The notes: generated by a model not told the origin, from the letters alone. Positions 37,701 to 49,411 are shown, counted from the stretch's first letter. The stretch is DNA of 64,000 nucleotides from Pegea sp. RAD2-039 (GCA_034620365.1 JAQGEQ010000186.1:1612001-1676000); one strand, 5' to 3'. Numbers and translations are program-made.

Positions 37701-40264
37701 TAGCAAATTGTAGATCTCTCCAATCCCTCCAATTATATGCAAATCCTGAGAGACACATGTATCCTAAAGCAAAGAAGAACTGAACAAAGATGCCGGCCGC
37801 GGTTCTCCACTTTTCTCCGACGATTTCAACAACTGAAAGATATCTATGGTTTTAAAAGTCCTCAGCACCTTAAGACACTGAGGTGCTTACAAAGGTTTTA
37901 TAAAGTTTTATCAGCTTAATTTTGGGATTTGATCCTGAGACGTTGGAGCTAAAATTAGGAAAACCTGAACCCCGAACTATTTTCTGTCTATTTTTTATTT
38001 GAATATGTAAGTTTTAGCAAATTTATAGATTTTGAAAATATTTTGTTCAATTTAACAGATCTAAAATGCTTCATTGAACAGTTTAAAAGTCAACGAGAAT
38101 GAACAAATGATTCCCATAAACTGATTTCATTGAGAAAGACTCAAAATTGTAAAAAATTAAGTAAAATTAAGTAAAGAGAAAAATGTAATTCAGTGAACCC
38201 CAACACCAATTTCAAGAAATGAGTCTTCAGAAGTTTAGTTAGAACATCATTTAGTTTGCATATCATCACATAGTGGTAAAATATTTATAAAGAATATATA
38301 ATACAATAATTATTTAGTAATTATCAAAAACTTTTAAGAACAATTAATTTATAAATAATAAAAAATTCAGATATTCAAATTCAGTCTGACGACTGTCTAA
38401 CGACCTCAAATTTAATCCTTAGCAACCATTGATGAATTTGAAACTAAAACTTACTATAAACAAAAGATCCGATAAATCCAGCTTGCAAGAAAAGAGCCAG
38501 ACAGAACCTCAACGCTGCAAATGTAACGATATTTGGTGAATAAGCACAACCAATTCCAATTCCACTTAAAGCTATTTGAGTCACCAACATAACAGGAAGA
38601 CGCCCGTAGCTGACGAATAATCGCAAAAATTTATTCCAGTAGAAACTTGTTAATCCTAGAAAATGTTTTTATTATGTCTGAACGTTGGTTTTACCGATCT
38701 ATAACATTTCCACCAATCACAGAGCTGAATAAGATTCCACAAAAGTAAACAGCTGTTACGACTGTACCGATAATCGTTTGGTCACAAACGAGGTTCCACT
38801 AAAATAAATACATATTCTATTAAATTTCATTTTATTTTTTGGAAGACAAAGAACCTGCCCGCCAATCACCAACAAGGTAACAGGTTTAAGAAAATACAAA
38901 ATACTTCAAATGAAGTCACTACAAATCATTATCACGAAAATATCTTCGAACCTCTGTAGTAACTGTTGAAATATAGACTGAATCATCATACCAATAGCTC
39001 TGGTCACAGCTAATCACTGAAATATCATCGCTTGGTGGATAAGGTTCGATGCAGCTTAAGCTTGGCGGTTCGCAAGATGTTAAATTGTAATTATAACGTG
39101 TACAAGAGTCAGGTTTCTGTAAAAACAATTGGATAAATTATAATTTGAAGTTTAAATACTTTTTGTTTGCCAAAAAAAACTCAAGTTTTCTAAACAAATA
39201 CATTGAACTTAAATTTCTGATCGACTAAATACCCCTGTCACTGAGTTTAGGGGTAACATTCTAGTCTTGATCTCTTCTTCTGTAAGATTATAAAAATCTT
39301 TGTTGTCTATTGGATCGACATTACATCTGAAATTATTATCATTTTAGTGTTGTAAGTTGTACAAATTAGTTTACCTGTGATCAGGTAGAGCTGCTAAAAA
39401 AACAGATGCAACTTGATTCATTCCTTGAAAAAATTTGAATAAGTTTTGTGAAAATCAATCTGACTGTAAAGATGCTTATCACTTTAAAATATCAAGTTTT
39501 AGTTTTTTTATTTTGTATTTAAGTTTAAAATGTAAAGATCTCTTTTACGTTGAAGAGGTCTTTTTTAAAGTCTCATTAAAGCTTTCAACTATCTTTTGGG
39601 GTTTTGATATTTTATAATAAATTAAATAAATTAGGCTGATAATAAACCAGTTACGCTGATTCAAACTAGTAGTAAGCTATGTAACAACCAGTAAAAACAA
39701 TCTAATAACCAGTAACAACTATTTAAGAGTTGTCTAGTAACCAAGATTAAATAATAAATGTATTCAAAGTTAGTCTTCAGACTAGCAAATCGATTATTCA
39801 AACAAATTGGCAAAGGCATTTTTCAAAAAATTTTTAATGAAAATGTTAAAATTTTAGACCAAATAAATTTTTGGACTTTTTAGCTTTGTCATGAGCACCG
39901 TGAACAATCAAATGAAAGATTTGTTTATATAGGCTGAAGAAGTTTCAAATGTCAAAAAATCAAATTTGAAATCTGTTTGTACTTTAGACTAAAGAATTGA
40001 TGATGTCAATTAATTTGAATGAAATTATTTTAATTGCTGTATAAAAGTTTTTTTACCTGCTGGTAAAGTAATCCAATAAACTAAAGCAATTAGAAATATC
40101 TGATATTTTCCAAGCTGCCCAATTTCTTTTAATAAAACATCAAAATCATAGAAAGTAGTTTTTTGAACCGCACACTGTGTTTTGGTGTTTTTATGAATTT
40201 CGTTTTTAACTTTTTTGTCTTCATCAAAAGTAAAAGCATTATTCTTCCAACCTACTTCAGACAT
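34731..40264 (-). CDS. SLC22-like organic ion transporter, copy 1, 606 aa, 14 exons
   Basis: Exons on the minus strand: 40264-40057, 39423-39375, 39326-39233, 39116-38952, 38798-38695, 38609-38455, 37832-37643, 37385-37259, 37211-37064, 36708-36532, 36113-36005, 35955-35856, 35369-35248, 34803-34731. All have GT..AG borders and matching phases. It begins MSEVGWKNNAF and has an SLC22 opening (FYDFDVLLKEIGQLGKYQIF), a large Cys-rich ectodomain after the first span, then WNLVCDQ, VIDRYGRLP, IPESPRWLF, MDRFGRKSL and LPETTGKQLP, the family's ordered signatures over about 12 spans. SLC22 proteins are plasma-membrane transporters of organic cations, zwitterions or anions; the substrate cannot be told. 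The last exon is used only if the GTGAGA donor at 35247 is spliced. Otherwise translation stops at 35244 after SNL. It shares all exon borders with the copy at 51.3-56.6 kb. Confidence 0.92.
36261..36425. repeat. 26-bp minisatellite in transporter intron, copy 1
   Basis: Six full units of TTTCAGTTTAAATTGTTGAA plus TTAATA, then a partial seventh, with one A/G difference. It lies in the intron between exons 10 and 11. The equivalent array at 52926-52985 has only two full units and a partial. Confidence 0.92.
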
Positions 40265-41280
40265 ATTTCTAAAAAAAATAATTAGCTACTTTTAAAATCA
40301 CTTATCATCTTAACTAGTAAATTAAAATTTTTTATCGAGCTACGAACTATATTCGCCTAAGTATAAGCTTCATAAAATAAAAAATAAAACAAAATTCGAA
40401 AAATTTAAAACAAAACCTTCGTGATCTTTTAAAGACACTTGAAACTCCTCAAATGTTTCTCAGATCAAAATTTCAGGTAAAGTTTTGAATTTCTTTTTTA
40501 ACTTCTTTTAAAACAACTGATTAAGCGTCGATGTGATTTATATGTATGTGCTTGTAAAGCATATATTTCTATTTGTGATTACAAAAAGATTTTTAGTTGA
40601 TTATTAACTTAAATGACAAAAGTTAAAAAACTTGAAATTATCAAATAACAGATTTAGACTAAAGCTTGAGGTTTGTTTTTATTTTCAACAGAATCAATAA
40701 AACTTAAAATTTATTGAAAGTTAATTTGATGTTTATTCAAAACTAATAAATCATATTTCTAAATGTCAAAATTTATTGTTTATCTATCTCAAGGAAAAAT
40801 ATTTTTTTGGTTATTTCTGAATAATGCTTTTAAACAAGGTTATTTTTAAACAAACTTTTTACGATTGTTCTAAAAGTAAATAGTTTAAACATCGTCTTGT
40901 TTGTGTTTGCTTGTAAATAATTTGCAATGTAAAATCTGCAATGTACTTTCTGTTGTTCAATAAAACGTTGTTAAAAAAATTAAAAAATGATTTAAGTCGA
41001 TAACTTATCAAATAAATATACATCAACTTAAAATTGATATATTTATTCTTATCTTTCGATTTCAGTAAAAGCATTTAATCCAAACATTAAAGAAGTATTT
41101 TTTAATTTAACAGAGGGTTATCAGATTTTAAATAATTTTTTCATTTTTAAACGGACAATACTTAAAAAAGCTTTTCAAAACTTATAAAATTTATTCGTAC
41201 AAAATTGCTATTTTAAAATTAATTACCTTCGCTGTAAAAATTTGGAATATAATGAAACATTTTTCAAAATTTACTTTTTA
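40265..41280. other. AT-rich stretch upstream of transporter copy 1
   Basis: Upstream of the transporter ATG and conserved in the second copy (56625-57480) apart from indels. It probably contains the promoter. No recognisable gene. The right part (40951 onward) also reappears inverted at the window's right edge. Confidence 0.5.
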
Positions 41281-41284
41281 AGTT

Positions 41285-42300
41285 GCGTGTATTTTGGAAA
41301 ATGATTGTAGTTATCACAAAGCAACATCTTTGCTTAGTATTGTAGACGAAGCATTTGTTCGTGTGTTATTTGCTCGCCTGCACAAATTGACTGAAAGAAT
41401 ATATCTTGAGTCACGATACGGTTTCACACCAAACCGCTTTACTATGGATACGATTTTTCTGTGTGCCAACTACAGAAACAAATGCAAAGACCAACATAAG
41501 ATTTTGTATAATGTGTTCATTGACCTTACCAAAGCTTTTGACTTTGCAAATAGAGAGGCTCACTTCTCGATACTGCTGAAGGTTAGTTACCTTTGTAAGC
41601 CTCTTTAATATGGTGAAAACATTTGACAAGAACATTAAGAAAATAGTTTAATATGATGGATACTGCGTTGAACTATTTACCATCAAAAACGGAGCAAGAC
41701 AAGGATATCTCCTTATCTCCAACGTTCTTTAGGATTTCTTTCCCAATTTTACTAAAAATAGCGTTTCATGCGTCTACTAGAGAAATCTACTTTCATTCAA
41801 GGTTTTATGGAGGTCTAATTAATGCATCAAGTCTAAGGCGAAAAATACGGTAGAAAAGATTACCATTTGTGACCCTCTAATTGCCAATCACGCAGCAATT
41901 GTTACAAATTCAGCAAAAAACCTGCAGATGCCGATGGACCGATTTTCATCTTGTACTTTGAGGCTGTTAATAATTTTATCTATCTTTGTTGAAAAATAAC
42001 ATCATCAAAATCAATAAAAGCCGAAACCATCAGTCGTATCGGTAAAACGTTCGCTACATTTAAAAACGTTTTAAGAGAGGGCTTTCCTAAGTTGTAAAAT
42101 GCGACTACTAACAACGGTAATCAACGACTGAATGAACAACGATAGAAGGAACTAGTATTTTGGAATACACCATAATAATTTGACAACATATTTACGTGAG
42201 CGGTAAAATACTCTTCAGATATACAACCCAAGTATATCGCAGTCTCCTCAGCCGAATAGTTGGGCCAAACAGCAAACTCCACTTTTTACAGCGACCACCA
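41285..42300 (+). mobile_element. RTE-like LINE reverse transcriptase relic, copy 1
   Basis: The frame at 41294-41608 reads LLSIVDEAFVRVLFARL, a GF-TPNR-TMDTIF stretch and NVFIDLTKAFDFANRE, the fingers/palm of an RTE-type RT (FxDLxKAFD). Past a stop, 41653-41853 gives LSPTFFRISFPILLKIAFHA, the LSPxLF block. Further on, ISRIGKTFATFKN at about 42030 matches the RTE region after the thumb. Frameshifts between blocks make it inactive. Copies lie at 57500-58320 and, inverted, at 62700-63660. Confidence 0.75.
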
Positions 42301-42319
42301 TGAACGCTCATTGGTCCAA

Positions 42320-43530
42320 TCTGTGGCTTCAGAGGTACATCTTTAGAAATTTACAAATCCCTCTGCCGCTGTTTATCCTGCTTTTCGGATGCAACCTTTG
42401 GTTCGTGAACCATCAAAAGTAGTCTCTACATCACTTGCATTGTATTGCGCTGCAAATAGTAAAACTTCATCAATAAACTGTGGTCTTGACTGAGTGATCT
42501 TCTTCATCAGTTTCTCCCAATTCTCATCATGTAACTCTCCGGACTTCAGCACAAATCTTACTGCTCTTGAGATTCCTTTACTCCAAATACTTTTTATATT
42601 CGCGTAAAGTCATCTTTCTGTCTGCCACAGATTTTAGATATTTTCATAATGACTTTGTAACTCACCTAATGAGTTGCCCAAAATAATAATATTATCAAGA
42701 TACACCCATGTACCCTTTTATTTTTTCTGTAATTATTTTCAAAACTTCGGATCTCTCTTTCCTCTCATAGAGAATTAACGGAGCTAATCCGAAAATTTAC
42801 AAGTTCATCTTAATGGGTGAGCAAAAATCTCATTGCTTCCTCCAATAACTTTGGATTTGTTGAGTGCTGAAGTTTTATTTGAAGTCTCAAACGTTCTGGA
42901 TCATAACGCTCTATCTGTCTAACAGAGTTGTCCTACAAAAAAGTTGAAGACCAAAAGAAGAAAGACGTGAAAACAATGTGAAGAATAGATTGGAAATCCA
43001 AGCGTTACAAAGTTTGAAATTTAAAAAACTAGTGTTCTACAGCGTTTGTCGATTAGTAACATCGTATCTATATATATCGTATATATATTTTATGTTTGTT
43101 TCTTTGTTACACATTTAGTGGTACTAAATCCTTTTTTGGACCTCCTAACTCAAACATAACCTTTTTATGAGTTTTAAGGAAGTCCCTTCCCAGCACCACC
43201 TCTACACTGAGGCCCTCTATGACTAACAGTTTTACATTTCATTACTGTTTCTTTAACAAATGGAGGTTGATGTTGCAAAATCTATTTGTTCTGTAAATAT
43301 TAGATGACTGAGGAATCTCTAGTTTAAATTTATTTCGAGTGAGTCTTGAAGTTCTGAGCAACCTTTCCACCTACAAAGCTTTTCGAGGATCTGATATTAA
43401 TACGAGCTTTACCTATCATGCCTTTTATCGAGAAGTCCACCATTGCATGGTTTAATTTATTCGGCGATCCAGTAAAAAAAATGATACAATGATAAAAACT
43501 GGCTCGACTGTAGTGGCCTTTCATAAATAG
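42320..43530 (-). mobile_element. Retroelement protease and pol relic, left arm
   Basis: On the minus strand: a retropepsin relic at about 43450-43320 (KARINIRSSKSFVGGKV; the Asp-Thr-Gly of the active site is replaced by Asn-Ile-Arg), then VEVVLGRDFL at about 43200, the usual conserved block after the flap. Next a block near 42720 equivalent to YLDNIIIWGNSL (RT YxDD-like box with the last Asp lost), and FDGSRTKGC near 42410, which resembles the RNase H region of some retroelements. Stops are frequent. LTR/Ty3-like or DIRS-like identity cannot be settled. Confidence 0.6.
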
Positions 43531-43706
43531 AAAGAATAAATATGAATTATTCTACTATTATCGTAGAAACGAAAAAAAATAAATTTCATTAATAAATCAG
43601 TTGATAAAAGCAACAAGCTTGCTTTTAAAAGAACTTCATCAACAACTAAACCAGAAGTCTTATTTGAAGATAAGAGTACTGCAAAGATGAACAACTTTTT
43701 TGTCAT
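43521..43706 (-). CDS. Small ORF with signal-peptide-like start, left arm
   Basis: ATG at 43706 opens MTKKLFIFAVLLSS followed by LVVDEVLLKASLLLL. The basic start and hydrophobic core resemble a secretory signal. The same start occurs in the right arm (61344), with different downstream sequence after an indel. It may be exon 1 of a secreted protein or part of the surrounding retroelement; no downstream exon was found. Confidence 0.3.
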   Translation of the reverse strand: MTKKLFIFAVLLSSNKTSGLVVDEVLLKASLLLLSTDLLMKFIFFRFYDNSRIIHIYSFYL

Positions 43707-43779
43707 AAATTTAATTGCAGCTAAGCTATTTTAACTTGTGACTTTTTTTCTATTTTTGAAATAATCTTCGGAAAAAAAG

Positions 43780-44220
43780 GAAAGTTATATCAATTGATGT
43801 AGAGCAAAATGTTGAGCGACATTTAATAAGAACAAATTATATAAGCAAAAAACACAACTTGAAAACAAAACTTCTTATATCTTTATTTCACAATTATTTC
43901 AAAATTCAGAAACACAAATATACAAACTCAGTAATTGTAATAAAAATGATTATATATATAAAGCTTTATTCAAATAAATAAGGCGACTAGCACAGCGATA
44001 AATATATTAACGATACGCACTATCGTCCAACAAGCCTATTACCGAATGACTGTCATTCACACGTCAAATAGATCTAATTTGTGAGAATGTGTGTTTGCGA
44101 GAGGTGCTCTCCTTAGGCAACCTCCTTCACATTTATTGTAATAAATAAATAAATACATTAGTTACATTCAACACATTTACTTTAGCGTTTAAATACTTTA
44201 CTGTTTTACATTTCGAATAT
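43780..44220. repeat. LTR-like segment, left arm
   Basis: Matches 61260-60950 inverted and, more weakly, 31880-32240. It contains TATATATAAAGCTTTATTC and AACACATTTACTT. It adjoins the protease relic, so it is a likely LTR remnant. Confidence 0.4.
44055..44155 (-). mobile_element. Short LINE 3'-end insertion (about 100 bp)
   Basis: This segment ends CCTCCTTCACATTTATTGTAATAAATAAATAAAT, given here as the pieces CCTCCTTCACATTTATT and GTAATAAATAAATAAAT, the same 3' tail as the CR1/L2-like LINEs elsewhere in the window. It is preceded by GTGAGAATGTGTGTTTGCG, also found near 4310. The right arm has the empty site at about 60990 (TAATGTATGAATGACAG), so the fragment inserted after the arms separated. 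Confidence 0.8.
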
Positions 44221-45494
44221 ATCACAGTAATGAAAATGTTTTACTTTATTTTTTTTTGAATTATTAAGAAATAATTTATAAATTATTTTATAAAATTTAT
44301 TTTTTTACTTTTGATTCACATTCAACTCGCCAAATTTCTGCTTTATGTTTATACTGGGATAGATATAATAGAACATATATATTCACAAGTAGAAATGTAA
44401 AGTGAATACTTCATATATTTAATCAAATATTTGAATGGTGGTTTTAAGCAATACATTACAAATTTAAAAAAAATAAAAACATGATGTGTACAAATATAAA
44501 GTAGAAATCTTAAAAAAATTAAAGTTTATTAAAATGAAATAAAAGTCTTTGAAAGTTATTTAAAAATAAAAATATCAAACGATTTTTTGACCGAAATATT
44601 TTTAGAAGGCTACTTAGTGTAAAATAATGATAATTAGTGTAAAATGCGACTAGCAACAACCGTACATCTACGAACTTACCACAGTCAGCTACAGAATAAA
44701 CTAGGTGTATACAGTAGTAAATGATGAAAAGTTTACATAAGCAGCAAATTATTCTAAGGTTACCAAATTCAAATATACCACACCAATCCATTGATTTATT
44801 GATAAAACTAACCCAGATTAAGCCACTAAAAAGGCTTTAACAACTTATTTAGAGCTTTTAAAATTTGAACTATTACATTAATAGGACGAATAGACTTGGC
44901 ACATATTTGAAAGCTTAAAAGATTTTCTTTTTCTTTTATCTTAAATAATAAATAATAATAATAATCTTAATTAAGACGAATGTTAATCGTATAGTGATTG
45001 GCATATTCATTAGATAATCAAGCTTTTAACAAAATTTTTTACATATTATTATCAAAATAGTTAATCAATCTTGGATTAACTAATAAGAGGCTAAAATTAA
45101 AAGATGCTGCTGTGACTAAATTTATGCTTTGTACTGTAAGCACAGTGCTTTTAGTGAAATTAAATTATCTCCACTTGTAAAATATAAGTCTTAAGCAATT
45201 TCTGTAGTCTACCAAACTGATAATACACAAAAAATCACTCCTAAAACTCAATATAGTATATTTTATTCAAGTGAAACAGAAGCTAAATATATCATATAGT
45301 TTTTAGGATTAAATAGCAGACTAGTAAGGATTATTATCCATCTCTTTGACCATAGGAACATTTTTAATTCATTATTTGAACCTAAATAATCAATAAGAAT
45401 ATTAAAACCAAAATTCTATCTCATGCAATTTGAAGAATAAAGGCATAACTAGAAATTAATAAAAATCTTTTATTTAAAAGTTAACAGGCTTTTC

Positions 45495-46120
45495 TTAGAT
45501 TAGCTTATAATTAAATCTAAAGTATTAAAAGAAACATAGAAACTAAAACTTACGCTCTATTATTTTCCTTGAGTTTTTTCATCATCTCCATTATTTTCGT
45601 TTTTAATCCAGGTTTAGCTAAAGATTAATAAATTATTAGCAACTAAATAAAATTTTGATCAAAGTTCAACGGTGAGAAACCTTTACAGATTGTTGAATTT
45701 ATTTTCTTCATTAATTTTGGGCTAATAACTGATTTAATAGCAACAGCAAGACGTTTTAATTCGACAGCAAAATCTTTGTGAAATTGTTTTTCATCAAGAT
45801 TCTAAAAAAGTATCTATAATAGAGAAACATTCTTTTCATTAATAAAATTTTGGCTACTAAACCTCTATATTCTTCACCAATTTATTAAACGCCGCCAGCT
45901 CATTCATAATCTCAGGGTCACTATAAACAATTTCAGTTTTATTCACAGATATCCTTAAATTGACCAAAAAATTAGACTATTATTTTCATAAATTAAGAGC
46001 TATTTTTAGAACTGGTGTAAACCACTTTAGTAATCAGTAAAAACTTAAGTACACCAACCTTTTAGACATTTCTTCAACCAACGATGAAAACATCAATACT
46101 GTAAGTAGTTTCAGAAACAT
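45495..46120 (-). CDS. Small secreted-type protein of unknown family, left copy, 119 aa
   Basis: Exons 46120-46059, 45953-45863, 45801-45681, 45617-45554 and 45516-45495 join in phase with GT..AG borders. The product starts MFLKLLTVLMFSSLVEEM (short hydrophobic core, signal-peptide-like), followed by NKTEIVYSDPEIMNEL, FAVELKRLAVAIKSVI and a basic KTKIMEMMKKLKEN region that looks helical. It differs from the copy at 58965-59611 by Val to Ala in exon 2, Phe to Cys at the end of exon 3, and a TCA to TAA change that stops it seven residues early. No known family was recognised. Preserved frame, splice sites and mostly conservative changes argue for a real gene, but no homologue or expression evidence is available here. 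Confidence 0.7.
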
Positions 46121-46612
46121 TTTTATGATTTTTGAGTATTGTAAAACAAAAAACCTAAAAACACAATTAAATAATATTTTATTTAGTACAAAAGTTCTTT
46201 TTTTAATGAAACTAGAATTTGTTTATATATTGAAAGTATCAAATAGAAAACTTAAATAGAAACTTTGTACTTTTTCAAAGCTTATATATTAGATTTGAAA
46301 CAACAAAGTAAAACCCCTACAAAGGAAACTCCCTTTAAACAGGAAAACTAAACAGCTTATAGTTTATACAAAGTTTGTTTTGAATTGATGATGTTGACTA
46401 TTTCAGTAAAAAGTTTTTATTCTCAATATCCTCACTTTAGAAGTTTAAATGGTTGTGTGCTATTATACCTATTTTTTGATTAGCAATAGTTTTGTCATTT
46501 TAAAAATAATACTTGAAATGATACTAGTCAAAAGTCAAGCTGCAAAACGCATCAACTAATTTCGAATGTCTTAAAGTTGTTTTTAATATTTTGATTTTTT
46601 TAAATCTTGTAT

Positions 46613-47676
46613 AAACTAACTTAGTCTGTACTTATTTATTTTCAATAAAAATACTATAAATGTAAAATGATGAAAGACTGCAAACAAATCTTCAATTTTT
46701 TTAAGTTTTATTTTTATTCTAAAAAAATGTTTAATTGCTCTTTTATTTTAAACCAACTATGTTCAAATAGCTGAAACTTTAAAAGTTTATTTTTTATTTA
46801 CTCTCAATGCGTTAACTTTGTAGTTGTTTCAAGAAAAGGAGGTTTCAGACAAATATGAAAGCTTTTGTTAAACTAAACATTAAAACTAGTTTAAGATAAT
46901 CAAGATACTTTAAGATTTGTTGTATGAAGTTGTAAGTAAGAAATCAGTTATTCAACAAAGATTTGAAATATCTAGCTTTAAACAAAGTTCATCAACCAAA
47001 TTTTTAGACGTTTTGGCACACCTTACTAAAAAGTACACCCTACCAAAAGAAGCAAGTCGAACTAAGTCTTGATCGATAAGCAGAGATTGTTTTGTAAGAT
47101 ACTTTTTAAAACAAATGTTCCGTGAATCAAAGCTTTATTTTAGCGATTGAAAAGTTTTTATCAGCTGATATCACGTGACCATTTTTCATTTAAACGTTCT
47201 TTCAAAGCGATGACACTTTATTTGATATTAACGTGAAATTGTTTAACAAGGAGCTTTTTACAGATAACAGTTTCTAGATGAAGCTAGGACCGTACCAAGA
47301 TGAATAATTAGTTTCTTTGGTTTCATCTAATCTATAAATTATCTTCAAATAAGCTTTCAGGAATAAGGATTCCATATGAACAAGATTTTTACTTTAATTT
47401 GAGTAGCAGCATTTTTAACTTGTAGAATTTTATTCAATTTTTTTATGTTTTATTACTCTAAAAATCCTCGGTGAAAACAAAACTTTGGTCGAGGCTTTAG
47501 ATCATTTAGATGAAAGTAAAGATCATGACAAACTCGAAAAAAAACGACCCGATAAGAAGATAAATAATTATTTTTTTTTAATTTCTTATATTTCTAATGT
47601 AGATAATTTTTGAAAAAGGAAAAGAAGGAAAAATGAACCAACTCTTTTTAGAAAAAAAGATTTATTTCTTTGTATC
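46613..47676. other. Unique spacer between unit B and unit A copy 2
   Basis: This 1.06 kb has no partner elsewhere in the window, unlike everything around it. AT-rich; no gene recognised. Confidence 0.6.
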
Positions 47677-49410
47677 AAGCCCTCGTATTGCACTGTCACA
47701 TCCATCTCTAACCAGACTGTCAACAACGAAGATCAAATATGTATTATATGATAGTAGTTCCAAGCCTTCCAAACCGACTCCCGACTGCCAACATCCCATA
47801 CATAATTATTGTACATTTAAAACTAAAGCCTTGTTTCAATTTTAAACTTGAACAATACATTATTTTCCAGCAGCATCTAGTCATCAGCTGATAGCTCTAG
47901 CAGGGTAAATACTGCAACCTGTTTAAATTCATTTTTGTGTATTCGGCCGACTTACGAACTGTGGGTGGTACGAAGCTGTTCTACCAAAAATGTGCATTCT
48001 GAATAAAAGAACAACGCAAAAAACATCAATGAAAATTATAGCAAGTTTGTTGTCTCGCTAATACTACCCTCTCTTCCGCTGCAGTTGTAACAACTTCTAC
48101 GGAATTCACTATTAATCTTGGAAAAACGCTAACATCTTTCCCGTCGCCGTTTGTGATTGCTCCCGTCTTGCTCTTTCTCGCAGCAAGAAAACTTAGGCCT
48201 CCTGATTGATCCCTGATTAGATACAGTAAGTTCATTACTTGTTCTTTGGCTCGTGATGTAGTAACTCATCTTCTGCTTCTCCTTTTAGCTTTTCTACCTC
48301 ATAATAATTAGAGCGTCCAGATGCTCTTTCATTAAGCTGAGTCACGCGCAAATACTCAACTCTCGTCTGGGCCGTCATCGCAGCTCTTCTCTTATTTCGT
48401 TTCTTATGCGACTGCTTCTTAGATGACTCAATTTGAGCATCACACAAATGTGACATCAGCGAATCCTCGCTGCCCACATCTAAAGTCCCTTCCAAGCACC
48501 ACCTCTACACTGAGGCCCTCCATGACAAACAGTTTTACATTTCTATACTGTTTCTTTAACAAATGGAGGTTGATGTTGCAAAACTTATTTATTTTGCACA
48601 TCTTAGATGATTAAGCCATTTCCACCTTAAATGGATTTGAGTCTTCTGAACTTTCAATCTCTGAACAACCTTTCTACTTACAAAACTTTTCGAAGATCCA
48701 GTATCAATAAAAGCCTTAAATAGAGACATCTACTATCGCGTCGTTCAATTTCTTTGAAAATCGAGTGAGCCCCAACACGTCATGCCCTTGGCCAGTCATT
48801 GCAACTCTCTCCATTCTTTCTATTCTCAACCGTTTCTCGGGAGACCTCTTCTGAAGATGATATACTCGACTATTGTGTCCCTTCTTCCCACATTTAAAGC
48901 ATATGCTCGAACCAGCTGGGTATCTTTTAAAATTATGAGGTTTTCTACCTCCACATTTTACACAAACTTCCTTCATGGCCACTATTGTCGATTCCGCTTG
49001 GTTTTCCTCCTCATTGAATTCCATCGAATTCACTGCTTCTTCTGCAGCTTTAACCGATCTGCCAGCTCCGAAGTATTGGCTCCGAAGACTTCTTCTTCAA
49101 AGTTTCACCCTCTAACAGCCGTTACACACTTGCTGTTCTGCTACTGTGACACTCCTAAAATTACAGTGCTTGTCCACACATACCAAACTGTAACAAAAGT
49201 CTTCTACAGATTGACTTGACTTCTGCTTCTTTGTGCGTAGCAGATGATGCAACAAAATTTCTATGGGTCTCTTTATATACAACCGTTCCAGCGTCGCATC
49301 AGCTTCTACATAAATCTGATAGATCTCAAAGTACTGGTACACTTCTAGGGCTACACAATTCACAAGCACAGCCCATTTGTCCTCATCATTCCCATTCGGC
49401 AAACACCTGT
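47677..49410 (-). mobile_element. LTR-retrotransposon relic, copy 2 (gag, zinc knuckles, protease)
   Basis: Read on the minus strand from 49402. First comes a gag-like capsid segment (MPNGNDEDKWAVLVNC, CVDKHCNF), then after a frameshift an acidic linker and two zinc-knuckle-like blocks at about 48960-48870 (CVKCGGRKPHNF and CFKCGKKGHNS), in each of which the expected final Cys is Tyr. At about 48720-48690 follows a retropepsin loop IDTGSSKSFVSRKV with an intact DTGS core, reached by another frameshift. The gag-CCHC-protease order is that of Ty3/gypsy-like elements. ORF 48495-48235 (MEGTLDVGSEDSL) continues beyond. It is broken by frameshifts and has no RT or integrase here. Confidence 0.72.
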
Positions 49411-49411
49411 C

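Larger units (their letters stand above)
30577..42120 (+). repeat. Segmental duplication unit A, copy 1
   Basis: Direct duplicate of 47677-58320. Alignable anchors are GTATCAAGCCCT at 30577 / 47672, the small ORF at 31573 / 49216, the LINE ORF at 33806 / 50234, the transporter ATG at 40264 / 56624 and the RTE-like ORF at 41653 / 57859. Offsets shift by hundreds of bases because of indels: copy 1 lacks about 0.8 kb of gag sequence present at 48230-49080, and carries extra sequence near 39620-39860 and 40330-40500. The right end, TTGTAAAATGCGACTACTAA at about 42095-42115, is shared with the other unit junctions. Confidence 0.92.
42120..46612 (+). repeat. Duplication unit B, left arm of inverted repeat
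   Basis: Inverted match to 58478-62850. Order of anchors: the pol relic at 42340-42900 / 62620-62050, the protease relic at 43350-43450 / 61970-61880, the small ORF at 43706 / 61344, the LTR-like segment at 44000 / 61050, an ORF at 44791 / 60298 and the small secreted gene at 46120 / 58965. The inversion continues into unit A, because 40951-42120 matches 64000-62850. Differences include a LINE-tail insertion at 44055-44155 (left only) and deletions on the right. Confidence 0.92.

Noticed and set aside
44519-44791. 90-codon minus-strand ORF (MDWCGIFEFGN...) kept in the other arm at 60298
   Set aside because: It is antisense to an RTE-like LINE end fragment; conservation between arms reflects recent duplication only.
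48423-49219. Plus-strand ORFs over 48.4-49.2 kb
   Set aside because: Shadows of the minus-strand gag, zinc-knuckle and protease relic.
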